A stretch of DNA of 64,000 nucleotides from the NCBI GenBank assembly GCA_040772685.1, contig JAXGXQ010000002.1, positions 253,636-317,635 on the forward strand, read 5' to 3'. The position numbers were made by a program, and so were the translations under genes. The notes under the pieces were generated by a model. The model ran no database searches. It was not told where the DNA came from and saw only the letters and a program-made list of their open reading frames with translations. Source of the DNA: JAXGXQ01 sp040772685. Its GTDB lineage: Bacteria; Bacillota; Clostridia; Saccharofermentanales; UBA5734. Positions 43,299 through 52,196 of the stretch are shown piece after piece. Numbering within the stretch: position 1 is the stretch's first letter; each line of letters opens with the position of its first letter.

Positions 43299-43674
43299 AA
43301 AGCAAAAAACCAAAACAAAAGTATCATAAAGAAAAAATCTAAATTTATATTTTGAAGAAAAGTGAAAAAAGTGATTTTGCTGTTCATGACTTCATGAACA
43401 GCAAAGTCTTTTTATGCCTGTAATCTGGCATCTCCGCAACTTTGACAGTTAATAATATGTTTTAAATTTGCATTTAATTTCGAACTAAAACCGACACCTC
43501 TCGCTGTCATAATAACAACAGTTAGCGGCATTCAGTAGCTGTAAAAAAAAGTACTGATTACCGTGTACTGCGAAAACCAAGCTGTTGCAGCTTAAAACAA
43601 GTCAGCAGTGGAAAATTGCATGCCTAATGAAATATTTTCCTTTATAGCTATTTTTGTACAGTGAGGTGCTGAAA
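43299..43674. other. 376-base intergenic region: A-rich tract, terminator, leader
   Basis: The first 75 bases are extremely A-rich. The fumarase terminator follows at 43376-43414. The remainder contains a TTGACA at 43442-43447 without a matching -10 and otherwise no gene or RNA that I recognise. Confidence 0.4.
43376..43414 (+). terminator. Intrinsic terminator of the fumarase operon
   Basis: A perfect 13-bp stem (TTTGCTGTTCATG at 43376-43388 and complement at 43393-43405) with a four-base loop, then GTCTTTTTA. Confidence 0.88.
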
Positions 43675-44298
43675 ATGGATGATGATAGAAACAGAACTCC
43701 AATCGCGGAAGAAGATCGCCCGATCCCGAAGAGGATCGATGACGAAATCGATAACCGGATTGATGAGAAAATTGATGAGCGCATGATGGAAGAACGAGCA
43801 GACAAATTTGCCCGTGAACAAGCTGATCGTGCTGAGGCAGAACAGGCAGTTCTGGCTGAGCGTGAGAGGGCTGAACTGGCTGAGAAAGAACGTCTTGCCA
43901 GAGCGGCCGCTGAAAGCCGTCATCTGGACGATCGGACAGACCGTATGGCTTCCGACAGACTGGCCAGTGATCGTGCTGAGAAGGTAGCGGATGCCGTACG
44001 ACCCGAACGTACATATGCACCCCGGGCAAGCCGGTTTATTTACTGGGTGCTCGGAGTGGTCGAAGTGCTGCTGGGTTTACGCTTGGTTTTACGACTGGTT
44101 GACGCCAACGACGGCAATGCGATTGTCTCCCTTATTTATGGGATTAGTGATGTACTGATTGTCCCGTTCCGTGGCATAATCGCCCAGTCACAGGCGCCGG
44201 GGTTCGATGTTCAAACCTTGGTAGCTATGGTCGGGTACGCCATTATTGGTGTTGCTTTGGCAAAGCTGATTGATGTCCTGACACCCAACCGCTATTAA
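43675..44298 (+). CDS. YggT-family membrane protein with a charged coiled-coil N terminus
   Basis: A 207-residue protein. Residues 1-115 are very rich in D, E, R and A (DEIDNRIDEKIDER, AEQAVLAERERAELAEKE) and should form a coiled coil. Residues about 125-205 hold two membrane segments around the YggT-type loop (YGISDVLIVPFRGII). YggT proteins have been linked to osmotic stress and cell division, but the mechanism is unclear. I place the start at 43675 after GTGAGGTG. Confidence 0.75.
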   Translation: MDDDRNRTPIAEEDRPIPKRIDDEIDNRIDEKIDERMMEERADKFAREQADRAEAEQAVLAERERAELAEKERLARAAAESRHLDDRTDRMASDRLASDRAEKVADAVRPERTYAPRASRFIYWVLGVVEVLLGLRLVLRLVDANDGNAIVSLIYGISDVLIVPFRGIIAQSQAPGFDVQTLVAMVGYAIIGVALAKLIDVLTPNRY

Positions 44299-44320
44299 AA
44301 ACTGAATATTTAGATAACTG

Positions 44321-44360
44321 ACGGCGGGTACTGGCAAATGCTGGTACCCGCCGTTTTTTT
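44321..44360 (+). terminator. Intrinsic terminator after the YggT-family gene
   Basis: ACGGCGGGTAC (44321-44331) and GTACCCGCCGT (44344-44354) form an 11-bp perfect stem followed by seven T. Confidence 0.92.
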
Positions 44361-44573
44361 CAGGCTGATACCATGGTTGTCCTTGACTTATTTTGAATTC
44401 CAGGCAAAATATATATTGTCGTTGGCTGAAGCCGCGAAAAAAACAGTATCGATTTAGCGGCTGAAGCTGTGAATTCAAATTTTTTATTTACCGATAGGCT
44501 ATAAACATACATACCGCGATAAGCAAAAATTATTAGTAGAATCATTCTGAAATGAATTGCTATGCCATGAAGG

Positions 44574-44609
44574 CGTTTGCCACCTGTGAACAGGGCGGAC
44601 GTTTTTTTT
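44574..44609 (+). promoter_or_regulatory. Attenuator-like terminator hairpin in the leader of the ECF S-component gene
   Basis: CGTTTGCC (44574-44581) pairs with GGCGGACG (44594-44601), with two G-T pairs, and is followed by eight T (44602-44609). This ends only 15 bases before the ATG at 44625, after the upstream terminator, so it cannot serve a preceding gene. That layout is typical of a riboswitch or attenuator expression platform. The region 44361-44573 before it shows further pairing potential (44536-44561), but I do not recognise a known aptamer. Confidence 0.55.
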
Positions 44610-44624
44610 ATTATGGAGGAGCAA

Positions 44625-45164
44625 ATGCAACGTATTACAACCCGCACCATGGTTCTTTCGGCCTTTTTCATTGCACTCGGTATCTTATTGCCGTTTATAA
44701 CCGGCCAAATACCTGCTATAGGCAGTCGTTTACTGCCCATGCATATTCCTGTCCTTTTAGCCGGCTTCATTTGTGGCGGCCCTGCCGGAGCCTTAGTAGG
44801 CTTGGTCACGCCTCTTTTGCGTAGTTTGCTTTTCGGGTTTCCACCTATATTTCCAACGGCGCTGGCGATGGCTTTTGAACTGGCGGCGTATGGCTTTGTC
44901 AGCGGACAAGTGTATCGATTGCTGCCGAAAAAGCCAATCAATATTTATCTCAGTCTTTTTGCTGCATTGATCGCTGGGCGGATTGTGTGGGGAGTAGTGA
45001 GCTGGGTTCTCTTTTCCCTAACAGGCTCAGCTTTTACTTGGCAAATATTCGCTGCCGGGGCGGTAATCAACGCTTTACCGGGGCTTGCGATCCAGATAGT
45101 CCTGATTCCTTTGATAATCATGGCTTTACAACGTGCGAGGATATTTGAATTTGAAAGGCTCTGA
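44625..45164 (+). CDS. ECF transporter S component (vitamin specificity unknown, possibly pantothenate-type)
   Basis: A 179-residue membrane protein with five to six hydrophobic helices. HIPVLLAGFICGGPAGALVG, PLLRSLLFGFPPIFPTALAM and FELAAYGFVSG match the ECF-type S-component family. S components bind a vitamin and share the EcfAA'T energising module, not encoded here. I choose the ATG at 44625 because GGAGGAGC precedes it. The kinase gene that follows overlaps it by 20 bases. A terminator hairpin in its leader suggests ligand-responsive control. Confidence 0.82.
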   Translation: MQRITTRTMVLSAFFIALGILLPFITGQIPAIGSRLLPMHIPVLLAGFICGGPAGALVGLVTPLLRSLLFGFPPIFPTALAMAFELAAYGFVSGQVYRLLPKKPINIYLSLFAALIAGRIVWGVVSWVLFSLTGSAFTWQIFAAGAVINALPGLAIQIVLIPLIIMALQRARIFEFERL

Positions 45165-46311
45165 AGCATTAAAGCAAATTATCAGACAGCAGATAGAACG
45201 TTATCCTGTGCTCCAGATCCAGGATCTACTGAAGCTATTACACCAAAATGCTTTTGGTGGTGGCCATCTGGTTACAGATGAACCTGCAAGCTTAGAACGC
45301 CTGAACCAGGAAATAAAAGCAACAGCCGAGACTAAAATAAATGCCGATTCTGAACCGGTTTCAACTCCTAATTCTACAGCTGATCGAGCTGATGTAACTT
45401 CTGGCATCAGTGGGTTTGATAAACGCTTTGAACCTATTGGCAATGGCCTGTGCCGACTTAATCTCGCGGGCATCGAACAGGACGGAATTGATGTACGTAC
45501 TATCAATCGTTTTTTTGTTTTGTCAGCAGCAGCTATTACGGATGGGGAAGAGCAGTTTAAACAAAATTTGTTGATTTTTCGCCAGATGATTGCCAGTAAC
45601 GAGGTCGATTTTTCTGAACAACAACTGGAAGCATTGTTGGTAAATTACGATATGGCTACCTGCCCGCCGTTTAGCCATAGTCAGCAGTATCGGGAAGAGT
45701 ATCAGCCCGCTTACAGGATCGTTCAGGATATTTACCGCCAGTTTTATGCTGTATTTTGTCGGATTGATTCTATGTCGCGAATAGCTGATGGCGTACAGCA
45801 AAAACTGCGTCTGGCGATTGATGGACCATGTGCCTCCGGGAAAAGTACTTTGGGCAGTTTACTACAGCGTGTTTATGATTGCGCGCTGATTCACATGGAC
45901 CACTTTTTCTTACCGCTGGAAATGAGAACGACAGAGCGCTTTGCAGAACCTGGTGGCAATATTCATTACGAAAGGTTCGTCAGAGAAGTTGTCCCAGGTT
46001 TGATTGCAGGTACTGCTTTTATTTACCAGGCTTTTGACTGTTCTACAATGCAGTTGGGAGCATACATCGAAGTTCCAGCAAAAGACCTGACAGTTGTCGA
46101 AGGCGTTTATTGTTTACATCCCGCAATAGAAGCGTGTTATGATTTGAAAATTTTTCTTGATATTTCACGCAAAGAAAAATTGCGGCGCCTTAAACTTCGT
46201 AGTCCAAAACTGTTGGAGCGCTTTGTCACAGAATGGATTCCCCTGGAAGACCTTTATTTTCGCGAACTGGTTATCCGTGAAAAGTGTGATTTGGTAATAG
46301 AAGCAGGCTGA
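45145..46311 (+). CDS. Uridine kinase-like P-loop kinase with an N-terminal accessory domain
   Basis: A protein of about 388 residues. Residues 1-215 form a domain I do not recognise (LLKLLHQNAFGGGHLV, NLLIFRQMI, YDMATCPPFSHSQQY). From about 226 there is a Udk/PRK-type P-loop (AIDGPCASGKSTL), IHMDHFFLP, and VVEGVYCLHP before the lid region. I favour a TTG start at 45145, with CGAGG upstream, over a GTG at 45133. Its overlap with the ECF gene suggests it phosphorylates the imported compound. Its stop codon lies inside foreign sequence from a superoxide dismutase gene, so the C terminus may be shortened. Confidence 0.72.
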   Translation: MNLKGSEALKQIIRQQIERYPVLQIQDLLKLLHQNAFGGGHLVTDEPASLERLNQEIKATAETKINADSEPVSTPNSTADRADVTSGISGFDKRFEPIGNGLCRLNLAGIEQDGIDVRTINRFFVLSAAAITDGEEQFKQNLLIFRQMIASNEVDFSEQQLEALLVNYDMATCPPFSHSQQYREEYQPAYRIVQDIYRQFYAVFCRIDSMSRIADGVQQKLRLAIDGPCASGKSTLGSLLQRVYDCALIHMDHFFLPLEMRTTERFAEPGGNIHYERFVREVVPGLIAGTAFIYQAFDCSTMQLGAYIEVPAKDLTVVEGVYCLHPAIEACYDLKIFLDISRKEKLRRLKLRSPKLLERFVTEWIPLEDLYFRELVIREKCDLVIEAG

Positions 46312-46609
46312 GGCGATTGACGAGGCTTTTGGCAGCTTTGACGCTTTCAAAGAGAAATTTGAAGCTGCTGCTGTAGGTCAGTTTGGCAGCGGTTATGGCT
46401 GGCTGGTTAAAGACAAATCAGGCAAACTTGCTATTGAATCAACTTTGAACCAGGGATCGCCGCTTTCTGATGGCAAAACCCCGCTTTTGACACTCGATGT
46501 CTGGGAACATGCTTATTATCTTAAGTATCAAAACCGAGGCCATGAATATGCCAATCAGTTCTGGAATGTTGTCAACTGGAAGAAAGTCGCGGAGTATTTT
46601 GAAGGCTGA
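46304..46609 (+). pseudogene. Superoxide dismutase (Fe/Mn), C-terminal fragment
   Basis: The frame reads AEAIDEAFGSFDAFKEKF, then VGQFGSGYGWLV, LDVWEHAYYLKYQNRG and NVVNWKKVAEYF, ending in TGA at 46607-46609. This is the C-terminal half of an Fe/Mn superoxide dismutase and keeps the Asp and His metal ligands of DVWEHAYY. About the first 95-100 residues, including two His ligands, are missing, and there is no start codon. The homology begins exactly where the kinase reading frame ends, so a deletion joined the two genes. Confidence 0.88.
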
Positions 46610-46727
46610 TTTTTTTAGCTGATTGGGAAAACCGTTTATTTTCGACTATACCCTGATCACGATCGCTTCGGGGCAGTGACACATTGCTTGTGAAGCGCAG
46701 ATTATTTACGCGAGTTTAAAATAAATG

Positions 46728-46782
46728 AGTCCTGCAACCCTCGCTAAGGTATTAGTTACGAGGTTCTGCAGGACCCTTTTTT
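46728..46782 (+). terminator. Intrinsic terminator downstream of the superoxide dismutase fragment
   Basis: GTCCTGCA (46729-46736) pairs with TGCAGGAC (46767-46774), continued by CCTCG/CGAGG, followed by six T. Confidence 0.8.
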
Positions 46783-46863
46783 ATTGTGGTATTATGAGAA
46801 AATCAACACAGTATCATCAAGAAAAAATTTCAGAATCGATTGCATAAGAGGTAGAAGGCTATT

Positions 46864-47967
46864 ATGAAAAACAATAGCACATTTTTAAATAAGAGAATCA
46901 GATTTAAATTACCTGCTAAAGCTGCATTGCTGATACTTGCCTTAATCGGCATCCTTGTCGTCTCGCTACTGACTTCCTGTGCGTTTCCCTTCAAAAATAT
47001 TGCAGCCGAGCCTACCACGGTCGCCACATCCACTTCAACCGCAACTGGCACGGCCATGCCATCTGTTACTACTGCGGTTCAACCAATAGGCACTGCTTCT
47101 GACCAGCCAGCCATTACTACAGCGCCGAGTATGCCTGCAACTTCAGCAACAACTTCTACTACCACGCCATCAAAGACGACAACGATGGCCACTACAACCA
47201 CAAAAACCACAAGTACTGCCAATCCCTCTCCAACCATTGCCCCGACAACTCAAGTCAGCGCAACACCGAAACCGACAGTAGCTGTATCAACTCCAGCGGC
47301 AGCAACAGAGCCAGCTCCCGAAATTGTCACAGGCTCGTTACTTAAAGGACATGTTGTGGTGCTTGATCCAGGGCATCAGGCAGAAGCCGACAGAGAGCTG
47401 GAACCGGTCGCGCCTGGCTCCGAAATACTCAAGCACAAAACTTCATCAGGCACAAAAGGTGTATTAACGCGACGCTATGAATATGAAGTTAACCTGGAAA
47501 TAGCGCTTAAGCTAAAATCAAGGCTTGAGGCACAAGGCTGTGTTGTCCACCTGACCCGAACTGAACACAATGTCAAAATCTCAAACATTGAGCGCGCGCA
47601 GTTTGCGGTATCCAAGCAGCCTGACTTATTTTTGCGACTGCACTGCAATTACTCGTCAAACCCGGAGGTTAGGGGAATCAGGATATATATTCCGGTGACC
47701 GGGGCCTACGCTGTTCAGCTGCCTAAGTGGAGCAACCAGCTTGGTTCAGAGTTAAGCAAAACTACAGGTGCTCCTTTCCGTGGCACAAAAGCCAGTTCTG
47801 ATTACACCGGCTTGAATTGGGCCGACAGCGTACCATCATTCTTATTGGAAATGGGTTATATGTCCAATGCGGCAGAGGATCTGCTGCTAAATGATCCAGT
47901 TTATCAGCATAAAATCGCGGCAGGTATAGTCAACTTTGTCGCCGGGATGCCGATTAGAAAACGGTGA
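46864..47967 (+). CDS. N-acetylmuramoyl-L-alanine amidase (Amidase_3), cell-surface
   Basis: A 367-residue secreted protein. The N-terminal hydrophobic segment ends LLTSC, a likely lipobox, followed by about 100 residues rich in Thr, Ser, Pro and Ala (a wall-spanning linker). The catalytic zinc amidase domain follows: VVLDPGHQAE (His near 169), YEVNLEIALKL, LRLHCNYSS and LLEMGYMSN with the catalytic Glu. It cleaves the bond between MurNAc and the stem peptide. AGAGGTAGAAGG lies before the ATG. Confidence 0.88.
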   Translation: MKNNSTFLNKRIRFKLPAKAALLILALIGILVVSLLTSCAFPFKNIAAEPTTVATSTSTATGTAMPSVTTAVQPIGTASDQPAITTAPSMPATSATTSTTTPSKTTTMATTTTKTTSTANPSPTIAPTTQVSATPKPTVAVSTPAAATEPAPEIVTGSLLKGHVVVLDPGHQAEADRELEPVAPGSEILKHKTSSGTKGVLTRRYEYEVNLEIALKLKSRLEAQGCVVHLTRTEHNVKISNIERAQFAVSKQPDLFLRLHCNYSSNPEVRGIRIYIPVTGAYAVQLPKWSNQLGSELSKTTGAPFRGTKASSDYTGLNWADSVPSFLLEMGYMSNAAEDLLLNDPVYQHKIAAGIVNFVAGMPIRKR

Positions 47968-48070
47968 TAAGCTGTCTAATTTCTGCAGCGGTGTTATCAT
48001 TCTTTATATAATAGAGTTGCAGAAACCTCTGGCCTTACCCGATTGCCCAGTATGAAAGGACTTATTCAGT

Positions 48071-49510
48071 ATGAAACTTAACGAATATGCTGGCTATGAC
48101 GCAACAGGCTTAGCTGAAATTATTAAGCAGAAGCAAGTTACGCCTACGGAGGTACTTAATTGCGCGATTAGTGCAATTGAAAAGCTTAATCCGGTGCTTA
48201 ATGTAATTTCTTATCGGGCCTACGACTACGCCCGCAATCAAATAGCCAATGAATTTGATATAACTGCCCCTTTTGCCGGGGTACCGTTTTTCCTCAAAGA
48301 TATTGACGCCATGGCCAAAGGAATTCCGGCTTCAGGCGGCAGTCGCTTAATGGCTGGATATACAACAGATACAGACACCAATTTTGTCAAACGCCTGAAA
48401 GCAGCTGGTTTCATTATTGTTGCCACTACAACTACCCCGGAATATTGTTTTGATTGCACTACTGAATCTGTAGTGCATGGAGCCACCAGAAATCCGTGGA
48501 ATCTTGAGCATATTGCAGGCGGCTCCAGTGGTGGTTCGGCGGCTTCTGTAGCTTCGGGCATCGTTCCAGTTGCGCATGGCACTGACGCAGGCGGCTCGAT
48601 ACGTGAACCGGCTTCTTGCTGCGGGGTTGTCGGCTTGAAGCCAAGCCGATTCAGAACTCCATACGGTCCAAATGAGTTCATGCAATATGGCGGTATTTCC
48701 ACTGAATTTGCTTTAACCAGAACCGTTAGAGATACAGCTGGTCTGCTGGATGCCGTCACTGGACCGGACACAGGGCACTTTGCTGTTGCCCTGCCGCCAG
48801 CCAAACCTTACACAGAGATTATCAAAGACAAAACTGTACCACTCAGAATTGCTTATACCACACGTTATCCTTTAGGCGGTGAAATCAGCGACGAGTGTAA
48901 AGCAGCCTTGCTGGCGACTGTTGAGCTGCTGCGGAGTCTGGGGCACAAAGCAAATGAGGATTTCCCGCTCATTGACCCTGATATTCACGTTGCCAGAAGA
49001 ACAATTCAAAGCTCACATGTTGCCCAGATGATCGAAGCAGCTTCTAAAAAGATGAACCGCCCGATTTCGCTCGATTACCTGGAGCCACAAATCCTGAGTG
49101 TATATAACTTTGGCATCCGGACTTCGGCGCAGGATTACATTTGGGCACAAGGTGTTAATAACCGCATTTCCAGAACTATTGGCGCCTTCATGGAGAATTA
49201 CGACCTGATATTAACCCCGACAATGGGCATCCTGCCGCCTAAAATAGGCGAAATATATGGCTCCAGAGACATGGGCAGTGAGGAGTGGACACGAAGGAAG
49301 GGCTATTGCTCACACTTCAACAATCCATTTAATGCTTCCGGCCAACCGTCTATCAGCCTGCCGTTACAAATGAGTGACACAGGGTTGCCAATCGGCATAC
49401 AGTTTTCCGCCGCGATTGGCAGAGAAGATCAATTACTGGTAATTTCTGCAGAGCTTGAACGGGAACTGCCCTGGCAAAGCCGGCAACCAGCAATATTTGT
49501 GGGGAAATAA
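48071..49510 (+). CDS. Amidase-signature hydrolase
   Basis: A 479-residue amidase-signature enzyme. Ser-cis-Ser-Lys triad: Lys in FFLKDIDAM, cis-Ser in GGSSGGSAASVASG, nucleophile Ser in GTDAGGSIREPAS. The overall look is nearest to 6-aminohexanoate cyclic-dimer hydrolase-like amidases rather than GatA, but the substrate is not readable. GAAAGGAC lies before the ATG. The next gene starts 17 bases downstream, and the three genes amidase-HD-PFK probably form one operon. Confidence 0.87.
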   Translation: MKLNEYAGYDATGLAEIIKQKQVTPTEVLNCAISAIEKLNPVLNVISYRAYDYARNQIANEFDITAPFAGVPFFLKDIDAMAKGIPASGGSRLMAGYTTDTDTNFVKRLKAAGFIIVATTTTPEYCFDCTTESVVHGATRNPWNLEHIAGGSSGGSAASVASGIVPVAHGTDAGGSIREPASCCGVVGLKPSRFRTPYGPNEFMQYGGISTEFALTRTVRDTAGLLDAVTGPDTGHFAVALPPAKPYTEIIKDKTVPLRIAYTTRYPLGGEISDECKAALLATVELLRSLGHKANEDFPLIDPDIHVARRTIQSSHVAQMIEAASKKMNRPISLDYLEPQILSVYNFGIRTSAQDYIWAQGVNNRISRTIGAFMENYDLILTPTMGILPPKIGEIYGSRDMGSEEWTRRKGYCSHFNNPFNASGQPSISLPLQMSDTGLPIGIQFSAAIGREDQLLVISAELERELPWQSRQPAIFVGK

Positions 49511-49527
49511 TAATACGGAGGATATTT

Positions 49528-50085
49528 ATGGGAATCATGCCAACAAGAGAGAAAGCCTGGGAGCTGCTCAACGAATATAATTCGGAAGAGTTTCATTTAA
49601 AACACGCTGTTACCGTCGAATGCGTTTTGATGTATTTTGCTAAAGAACTTGGCTACGGCGAAAAAGCAGACTTTTGGGGAATTGTCGGACTTCTGCATGA
49701 TTTGGATTTTGAGCAATATCCTGAACAACACTGCCTGAAAACTCAGGAAATTTTACGTGAGCACGATATTGATGAACGGATAATCCGGGCTGTGGTAAGC
49801 CATGGCTACGGTATTACAGTGGATGTCGCACCTGAACATACTATGGAGAAAGTCCTTTTCGCGGTAGATGAACTTACCGGATTGATCGGCGCCGTTGCGC
49901 TTATGCGCCCTTCAAAAAGTGTTTCAGATCTTGAAACGAAATCCGTAATGAAAAAGTTCAAAACCCCAAAATTCGCGGCAGGCTGCTCCCGAGAAATAAT
50001 CGCTCAGGGTGCTGAAATGCTTGGCTGGAGTCTGGATGAGCTGATAACCAAAACCATTCTGGCGATGAGAAGCTGCGAACAATGA
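49528..50085 (+). CDS. HD-domain hydrolase
   Basis: A 185-residue HD-superfamily protein: HLKHAVTVE, the HD pair in VGLLHDLDFEQYPEQH, and VVSHGYG. Relatives are metal-dependent phosphohydrolases of nucleotides. GGAGG lies before the ATG. It overlaps the phosphofructokinase gene by four bases (ATGA), so the two are coupled. Confidence 0.8.
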   Translation: MGIMPTREKAWELLNEYNSEEFHLKHAVTVECVLMYFAKELGYGEKADFWGIVGLLHDLDFEQYPEQHCLKTQEILREHDIDERIIRAVVSHGYGITVDVAPEHTMEKVLFAVDELTGLIGAVALMRPSKSVSDLETKSVMKKFKTPKFAAGCSREIIAQGAEMLGWSLDELITKTILAMRSCEQ

Positions 50086-51245
50086 AGAACGCACTGATTA
50101 TTCATGGCGGTGCACCGACTGCGGTAATGAATGCATCTTTATACGGTGCAGTCCGCGAAGCCCAGCGCCATCCTGAAATAGACAAAATTTTCGGCGCGAT
50201 TGGAGGCACCGGCGGCGTTCTCCGTGAATCATTCATCGACCTGAATGCTGTGCCGGAGGATGTGCTGGAGTTACTGCCTTACACCCCGGCTTCCGCTATC
50301 GGTACTTCCCGCGACCGTCTTAAACCAGAGGATTACAAATCAATCGCCTATATCCTGCAAAAAAATGAGATCCATTATGTTTTCTTTAATGGCGGCAATG
50401 GTTCGATGGATACTTGCGGCAAGGTTTTTCAAGCCTGTCAGTCAGAGGGGATTGAGATTCAGGTGGTAGGTATTTCCAAAACCATCGACAACGACCTGGC
50501 CTGCACCGACCATGCTCCGGGCTTTGGCAGCGCGGCTCGCTATATCGCGGCAACCGTGAGCGAAATCAGCCTCGATGTGCGCGCGCTTCCTATCCATGTT
50601 TGTATCATCGAAACCATGGGGCGCAACGCCGGCTGGCTTACAGCCGCCAGCGCCTTGGCCCGTACCGGGCGGGGCGACGGCCCGGATCTGATCTATTTAC
50701 CGGAACGTCCTTTCGTTGAAGAGGATTTTTTGCGTGAGGTCAAAGCACTGCATGAAAAGCAGGGCGGTGTGGTAGTTGTTGCCAGTGAAGGCCTGAAGAC
50801 TGCAGACGGCAAATTGATAGTTGAGCCAATTTTTGAAATTGACCGCTCTGTTTACTATGGTGACGTTGGCGCGCATCTGGCTAACCTGGTTATCCGCCGC
50901 CTTGGCATCAAGGCCCGTAACGAAAAACCTGGCATTTGCGCCAGGTCATCCATTGCCCACCAGTCATCGCTCGATCGGCAGGAGGCAATTCTGGCTGGAG
51001 AGGAAGCTGTAAAAGCCGCAATTAACGGACAAAGCGGGGTAATGGTAGCCTTTGAACGCTTGTCGGGCAGTGATTACAGGGTACGAACTGTTTTGGTACC
51101 GATTCAAAAAGTCATGCTCACGGAGCAAGTGCTGCCAGAAGAATTTATCCATCCTAATGGCCACGATGTGACCGCTGCTTTCGTCGACTGGTGCCGCCCT
51201 CTTCTGGGTGGACCGCTGGCTCCATTCGCCATGCTGGACATTTAA
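50082..51245 (+). CDS. 6-phosphofructokinase family protein, probably PPi-linked or clade X
   Basis: A 387-residue PFK-family enzyme. GGNGSMDTCG is the phosphoryl-donor loop and SKTIDND the catalytic loop. A Lys precedes TIDND, as in PPi-dependent enzymes, but the donor loop keeps Gly where typical PPi-PFKs have Asp, so the donor is ambiguous. IIETMGRNAGWL and PEKP-like ends (RNEKPGICARSS) fit the long, non-classical group. Coupled to the HD gene. Confidence 0.83.
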   Translation: MKNALIIHGGAPTAVMNASLYGAVREAQRHPEIDKIFGAIGGTGGVLRESFIDLNAVPEDVLELLPYTPASAIGTSRDRLKPEDYKSIAYILQKNEIHYVFFNGGNGSMDTCGKVFQACQSEGIEIQVVGISKTIDNDLACTDHAPGFGSAARYIAATVSEISLDVRALPIHVCIIETMGRNAGWLTAASALARTGRGDGPDLIYLPERPFVEEDFLREVKALHEKQGGVVVVASEGLKTADGKLIVEPIFEIDRSVYYGDVGAHLANLVIRRLGIKARNEKPGICARSSIAHQSSLDRQEAILAGEEAVKAAINGQSGVMVAFERLSGSDYRVRTVLVPIQKVMLTEQVLPEEFIHPNGHDVTAAFVDWCRPLLGGPLAPFAMLDI

Positions 51246-51346
51246 CCTTTACTGCTGATTTATATAAGTAGGAGAAACAAGCAAATCACCGCATCATAGA
51301 ATCGTCTTTTGAGAGGTGACAGAATCAACAAAGGAAGGACCAGATT

Positions 51347-52195
51347 ATGAAACACATCTATTTGAATCTAAAGCGCTTTGATATTCCGCCGGAATTAGGA
51401 GGTGTCAACCGACTGGCACCGCCGGCTGACTGGAGCCCGTATATTGTTAGAGAAACTCAAACAGCACTGAAAGAATATGCTGCCAGTGACGTTGAATTTG
51501 TGATGTTCTTTCCGGAAGCTCATCTGTTGGGTGCTGTTGCCGCGCGTACAGCAGACAATAATTTAAAGCTCGGCAGTCAGTCCGTCTACCGTGCAGATAC
51601 GGCTGTCGGCGGCAACTTTGGAGCCTTCACCACTAACCGGACCGCAAACGCGATTAAAGCTATTGGCTGTGAAGCGACTTTGATCGGTCATTGCGAGGAG
51701 CGCAACGACAAAGCCGGAATTCTGGCGGAGGCCGGGGTGACAGATACAGCCGCAATAAATCGTTTAATGAACCAGCAAATCAAAGCTGCGCAAAGGGCAG
51801 GTTTGTCGGTAGTATATTGTGTTGGTGAAAAAAGTGAAGAACAGGAACGCTGGCAGGAAGTGCTTGGGGAACAGCTCGAGGTGGGCTTGGCAGGTGTTGA
51901 CCTGAGCGGTGTCGTAATCGCTTATGAGCCAGTCTGGAGCATCGGGCCAGGCAAAGTGCCAGCCGACAAGGAATACATTACCCGTACAGCCCGCTTTATC
52001 AAGGAACAAACCGGCAATTTGGCTGTTGTTTATGGGGGCGGCCTGAAAGCTGATAACGCTCGTATGCTTGCCTCGATTCCGGAAATTGACGGTGGCTTGA
52101 TTGCCTTGACCCGCTTCCAGGGGGAGATTGGTTTTTATCCGCAAGAGTATTTGGAAATTATCCGTTTGTATCTGACACAGGAAATGGAGGCATAA
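51347..52195 (+). CDS. Divergent triose-phosphate isomerase-like protein
   Basis: A 282-residue TIM-family barrel, longer than the usual 250. Catalytic Lys9 (YLNLKRF), His115 (IGHCEERND) and Glu194 (AYEPVWSIG) are conserved, and the phosphate loop YGGGLKADN is present. The His loop reads GHCEER rather than GHSERR, and the N terminus is unusual, so it may act on a substrate other than triose phosphate. AAGGAAGGA lies before the ATG. One base separates it from the LarA-family gene, so they are one operon. Confidence 0.8.
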   Translation: MKHIYLNLKRFDIPPELGGVNRLAPPADWSPYIVRETQTALKEYAASDVEFVMFFPEAHLLGAVAARTADNNLKLGSQSVYRADTAVGGNFGAFTTNRTANAIKAIGCEATLIGHCEERNDKAGILAEAGVTDTAAINRLMNQQIKAAQRAGLSVVYCVGEKSEEQERWQEVLGEQLEVGLAGVDLSGVVIAYEPVWSIGPGKVPADKEYITRTARFIKEQTGNLAVVYGGGLKADNARMLASIPEIDGGLIALTRFQGEIGFYPQEYLEIIRLYLTQEMEA

Positions 52196-52196
52196 A

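Noticed and set aside
46304..46609. Functional small superoxide dismutase
   Set aside because: Two of the metal ligands and the whole N-terminal helical domain are absent, and there is no start codon.
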